DNA of 64,000 bases from assembly GCF_901411515.1 (NCBI RefSeq), contig NZ_CABDUX010000001.1, positions 868,001 to 932,000 of the forward strand, written 5' to 3'. The notes beneath the pieces were generated by a model. That model was not told the DNA's origin. It searched no databases and was given only the letters and a program-made list of their open reading frames with translations. Shown here one piece after another: positions 60,963 through 64,000 of this stretch. A program made the translations under genes and the position numbers. The DNA is from Raoultibacter phocaeensis (GTDB taxonomy: Bacteria; Actinomycetota; Coriobacteriia; Coriobacteriales; Eggerthellaceae). Position 1 is the stretch's first letter. Each line of letters begins with the position of its first letter.

Positions 60963-62591
60963 ATGGATAGCGAAATGCTCGAAAAGGAGTGGGAGCGCAT
61001 CTGCTCCCAGGTGAAGGGTTACAACAACATCGACCCGACCCAAATCAACGCGTTCTTCTCGAGGTTGCATCCTCAGGCAATGAGCGATGGATTCCTCATG
61101 CTCACCGCCGACAACGATTTCATCAAAACATGGATCGAGAAGCACTACGTCGAGGTCATCAAGCAAGCGCTGCTCGATTTGAACGATCTTCCGTTTACCG
61201 TTGTCATCGAGGTCGATGTTTCCGCAGCTCAACCTATCGTTCGAAACGATTCTGCCCCAACTGTGGCCTCCTCCGCATGTGTATCGGCGGAGCAGGTTGA
61301 GCGTGCACCCCAGAAATCCGCACCCGTACAAGCGACCCCGTCTGCAATCTCCTCAACGGCTTCAGCCGGAGCATCCTCTTTCGCAGCCGGGTTTTCGGGA
61401 TCCACGCCGCCGCTCTCTCACGGAGCCGATGCGCCGCAGACTGCTTCCCCAGCAAACGGACTCGATACGAAGGAAATCGCTTCGTACGCCGGCGGCTTGC
61501 AGAGCGGTGCAGGTACCGACGTCGACGAGCTCGGAAAACCGACGTCGAGCTTGACGTTCGAGAACTTCGTCATCGGAGATTCCAACCGCATGGCGTATTC
61601 GATGGCGGTCGCGGTTGCTGAAATGCCTGGTAAAGCCCATCTCAATCCCTTGTTCATTTACGGCAAGAGCGGGCTTGGAAAGACGCACCTTCTGCGCGCC
61701 ATCCAGAACTACATCATCGAAACGCTCCCCCACCTCTCTACCATCTACGTCGATTCGGCCGAACTCCTGAGCGATTATATGGAAGCGTCGGCTGCCCACG
61801 ACAAGGAGAAGTCGAGCTACAAGAACTTCAAAACGCGCTACGAAGACGCCGACGTGCTGCTCATAGACGACGTGCAGTATCTGCAAGGCAAAAAGCAGAC
61901 GCTCGATATCGTCTTCCAGATATTCAACAAGCTCACAAGCAAGGGAAAGCAGGTCGTGCTGTCGGCGGACCGTGCGCCCAAGAACATCGACATAGACGAG
62001 CGGTATAAAAGCCGGTTCAACTCGGGCGGTACCTTCGACATCCAGCCCCCCGAGATCGAAACGAAACTCGGAATCGTGAAGAGCTTCGTCGAGGAATACA
62101 AGGTCAACGAAGGTATTCGCGAACTCACCATGCCCGAAGACATACAACTCTACATCGCCGAAAGTTCGAGTTCGAACATCCGCGAACTCAAGAGCGCCGT
62201 GACGAAGGTCATATATCAGATGACGTTCTTCAACCAACCCGACCTGAACCTCGATGACGTGCGCCACCTGCTCGAGAACCATTTCTCGGGCGGTCCCTCT
62301 AAGCGCCTTACGATCGCCGACATCCAGAAGGAAGTCGAGACGTTCTATAAGATAAGTCACGCCGAGCTCATCGGCAAGAAGCGCACCCGCAACATCATTT
62401 ACGCACGTCAGATTGGGATATACCTGTGTCGGCAGCTGCTCGACCTGCCTTTCAACGATATCGGAAAGCAGTTCAACCGCGACCACAGCACGGTCATGTA
62501 CTCGGTTACGAACGTCGAAGAGAAGCTGAAGGAGAGCAGGGAGTTGCGCGAGGAGCTCGAAGCGCTTAAACAGCTCATCCGCGAGATATAG
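60963..62591 (+). CDS. dnaA: Chromosomal replication initiator DnaA
   Basis: 542 residues from ATG 60963 (AGAGG nine bases upstream; the ATG at 60954 lies directly on that sequence). Domain I about 1-85, a long Ala/Ser/Pro linker (domain II, about 90-195), AAA+ domain with Walker A YGKSGLGKTHLL and Walker B VLLIDDVQYL, and domain IV with the signature RDHSTVMYSVTNVEEKL. Binds DnaA boxes on both sides of the gene. Confidence 0.97.
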   Translation: MDSEMLEKEWERICSQVKGYNNIDPTQINAFFSRLHPQAMSDGFLMLTADNDFIKTWIEKHYVEVIKQALLDLNDLPFTVVIEVDVSAAQPIVRNDSAPTVASSACVSAEQVERAPQKSAPVQATPSAISSTASAGASSFAAGFSGSTPPLSHGADAPQTASPANGLDTKEIASYAGGLQSGAGTDVDELGKPTSSLTFENFVIGDSNRMAYSMAVAVAEMPGKAHLNPLFIYGKSGLGKTHLLRAIQNYIIETLPHLSTIYVDSAELLSDYMEASAAHDKEKSSYKNFKTRYEDADVLLIDDVQYLQGKKQTLDIVFQIFNKLTSKGKQVVLSADRAPKNIDIDERYKSRFNSGGTFDIQPPEIETKLGIVKSFVEEYKVNEGIRELTMPEDIQLYIAESSSSNIRELKSAVTKVIYQMTFFNQPDLNLDDVRHLLENHFSGGPSKRLTIADIQKEVETFYKISHAELIGKKRTRNIIYARQIGIYLCRQLLDLPFNDIGKQFNRDHSTVMYSVTNVEEKLKESRELREELEALKQLIREI

Positions 62592-62766
62592 GGCGTCGGG
62601 CGTTTTAGGATTTCTCCGCAGGCTTGCCTTGGGTGCTAAAACCCGTGCAAAACCTCTTGATAGCAGGGTAGTGATAATCAAAGCGATAAAACGTGTGGGA
62701 AGCGGGAGCCCGTTCTCAACATGTTCGAAAACTCACTTTCAAGCATATCATCTGCGACAATGGTAG

Positions 62767-62845
62767 TTTTCAACAATTCCACCGTCCTTATTATTGTTGT
62801 TATCAGATTATAAATAAGATAGATATAGTAAAGAGCACGGGGGAA
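62767..62845. other. Replication origin region, right part with AT-rich unwinding candidate
   Basis: TTTTCAACA (62767-62775), the same 9-mer seen left of dnaA, is followed by a very AT-rich stretch (TATTATTGTTGTTATCAG ... TAAATAAGATAGATATAG). This suggests a bipartite origin with the unwinding element here. The rest of 62592-63175 holds no gene that I can support. Confidence 0.6.
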
Positions 62846-63175
62846 ACAATAGGTGGTCGATCCGCTCTGCATGCTTTGGTTGCTTGGACAATCCGGGCCG
62901 GGTCAATTAGCCTGGTCTGCTTTCTCTTGACTCTTCGTCGTATGTGGTCTTCTAGTCAAGTTGATCTGCTCAACCCGTTCAACCCATTCGATCAACGTGA
63001 CTCCGATGCAACCCGTTTGATCGCCCTCGACCTCAGTGACCTCTAACCAGCTCTTGTAATTGCCTTTTTCAACCCACATCTAGAGGTTCCCCGTCGGCAG
63101 GCTACTAGATGCTGGATACGCTCGTTGGATTGGTGCCAGCACGTGAAACTATGCAGAATTACCTGCGTAAATGGC

Positions 63176-63203
63176 TTGACTTTGCTTGCCTTCGGTATAT
63201 ACT
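63176..63203 (+). promoter_or_regulatory. Promoter of rpmH
   Basis: -35 TTGACT (63176-63181), 16-bp spacer, -10 TATACT (63198-63203), 37 bases before the rpmH start. Confidence 0.7.
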
Positions 63204-63239
63204 TTGGAAGTTACTCTTGAACCATGAAGGGATTGTGAA

Positions 63240-63374
63240 ATGAAGCGCACTTATCAGCCTAACACTCGTAAGCGTGCGAAGTGCCACGGTTTTCGTGCAC
63301 GTATGTCGACAAAGGGCGGCCGCGCCGTCTTGTCTGCACGCCGCGCAAAGGGACGCAAGCGCCTCTGCGTGTAA
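63240..63374 (+). CDS. rpmH: Ribosomal protein bL34
   Basis: 44 residues ([20 protein letters not shown] ... [16 protein letters not shown]), complete. Highly basic, diagnostic of L34. First gene of the rpmH-rnpA-yidD series, 12 bases before rnpA. Confidence 0.97.
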   Translation: MKRTYQPNTRKRAKCHGFRARMSTKGGRAVLSARRAKGRKRLCV

Positions 63375-63386
63375 CGATAGGATCCC

Positions 63387-63728
63387 GTGTTGGAAACCAT
63401 CAAATCCAGCACCGAAGTGTCCTATCTTTTCACGCATGGAAAGCGTTTGAGTACTCCCTTTGCAACCTTGATTGTATTGCGAAACGCAGAGCAACACGGC
63501 CAAGCAGGTCGTGTTGCTTTTGTTGCAGGTAAAAAGCTTGGTAACGCGGTTTGGAGAAATCGGGCAAAGCGCCGAATGAGGGCGATCTGCCGCGAGCTCG
63601 GCGGACCGTGGCCCGACTACGATGTGATATTTCTCGCGAAACGGCAAACAACCCAAGCGAAGTATAGTAAAGTGCTCGGTGCATGTGAAAAGGCCCTGAG
63701 CGGCGCTGGCTTCCAAACCTCTCAATAA
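63387..63728 (+). CDS. rnpA: Ribonuclease P protein component
   Basis: 113 residues starting at GTG 63387. Contains the RNR motif region NAVWRNRAKRRMRAICRE, typical of RnpA. Assists the RNase P RNA in tRNA 5' processing. Usual neighbour of rpmH. Confidence 0.95.
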   Translation: MLETIKSSTEVSYLFTHGKRLSTPFATLIVLRNAEQHGQAGRVAFVAGKKLGNAVWRNRAKRRMRAICRELGGPWPDYDVIFLAKRQTTQAKYSKVLGACEKALSGAGFQTSQ

Positions 63729-63737
63729 GGTTGTGAG

Positions 63738-63980
63738 ATGGATAAGATAGTACGTTTTATACAGAAGGTTCCGTGCCGTGTCGCGGTCTTTCTCATTACG
63801 TTCTATCAAGCTGCAATCTCCCCGTTGTTCCCCTCATGTTGCCGATTCGAACCAACTTGTTCTCAGTACGGAATAATTGCGTTCCAACGGTACGGTTTTT
63901 TCAAAGGATTCAAACTTACCGCAAAGAGGATATTACGTTGTCGTCCGGGAGGCCCCCACGGGTATGATCCTGTGCCATAA
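63738..63980 (+). CDS. yidD: Membrane protein insertion efficiency factor YidD
   Basis: 80 residues. Family motif CRFEPTCSQYGIIAFQRYGFFKGFKLTAKRILRCRPGG begins near residue 35, with the usual HGYDPVP end. Amphipathic peripheral membrane protein helping YidC. Starts nine bases after rnpA. Confidence 0.95.
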   Translation: MDKIVRFIQKVPCRVAVFLITFYQAAISPLFPSCCRFEPTCSQYGIIAFQRYGFFKGFKLTAKRILRCRPGGPHGYDPVP

Positions 63981-64000
63981 TGGCATTTGATCAGGGGTTT
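63980..64000 (+). CDS. Start of the next gene, possibly yidC (partial)
   Basis: ATG at 63980 overlaps the yidD stop (TAATG); only MAFDQGF is visible. Gene order in bacteria makes the insertase yidC the likely identity, but seven residues prove nothing. Confidence 0.35.

Overview
The window is an origin-proximal piece of a high-GC, Gram-positive-type chromosome, most likely a gut member of the Coriobacteriia (Eggerthellaceae-like). That placement is inferred from gene style: GC-rich codon use, dnaA/dnaN/recF/DciA/gyrB/gyrA next to rpmH/rnpA/yidD, perfect ParB parS sites, and many large BspA/InlB-type surface proteins. No 16S gene is present to settle the genus.

Right part (about 30.5-64 kb) is housekeeping. 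The origin lies around 59.4-62.9 kb. To its left, dnaN-recF-dciA-gyrB-gyrA run leftward. To its right, an ATPase/winged-helix gene, dnaA, rpmH, rnpA and yidD run rightward, so dnaA and dnaN are divergent. DnaA-box-like repeats occur on both sides of dnaA. Further left are a DUF151 nuclease-domain gene, tRNA-Ile, tRNA-Ala, a candidate type I toxin/antisense RNA module, a J-domain protein, typA, a PrsA-like lipoprotein, an ABC ATPase, two tRNA-Ser genes, the rpsF-ssb-rpsR-rplI ribosomal cluster, dnaB, an SbcD/SbcC-like pair, purA, purD and a HemN-like radical SAM gene. A complete IS1595-type element with perfect 8-bp target duplication separates this core from the accessory part.

Left part (1-29 kb) is a surface-protein region. 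It holds three paralogous giant secreted proteins made of BspA-type LRR_5 repeats, a Big_2-like domain and InlB/Listeria-Bacteroides repeats. Each gene has a run of nine G (coding strand) inside an LRR_5 unit. One gene is in frame (5674-10173). The other two (1-5289 and 18877-22742) are frameshifted exactly at the run and would be restored by a +1 or -2 change. This looks like a family of phase-variable (slipped-strand) surface adhesins. The third copy is followed by genes for two paralogous membrane-anchored proteins, a small secreted protein resembling the C-terminal domain of the giant proteins, an 887-aa repeat protein with a sortase-like tail, an HTH-only LysR protein and a GGDEF/EAL protein. 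The last three are translationally coupled. Inferred picture: a cell-surface assembly operon with a phase-variable adhesin and a built-in cyclic-di-GMP phosphodiesterase.

Between these lie decayed DUF4143-type ATPase genes, a long imperfect inverted repeat, two low-complexity single-pass membrane protein paralogs around an antitoxin-like small gene, and a Ser/Asp-rich membrane protein.
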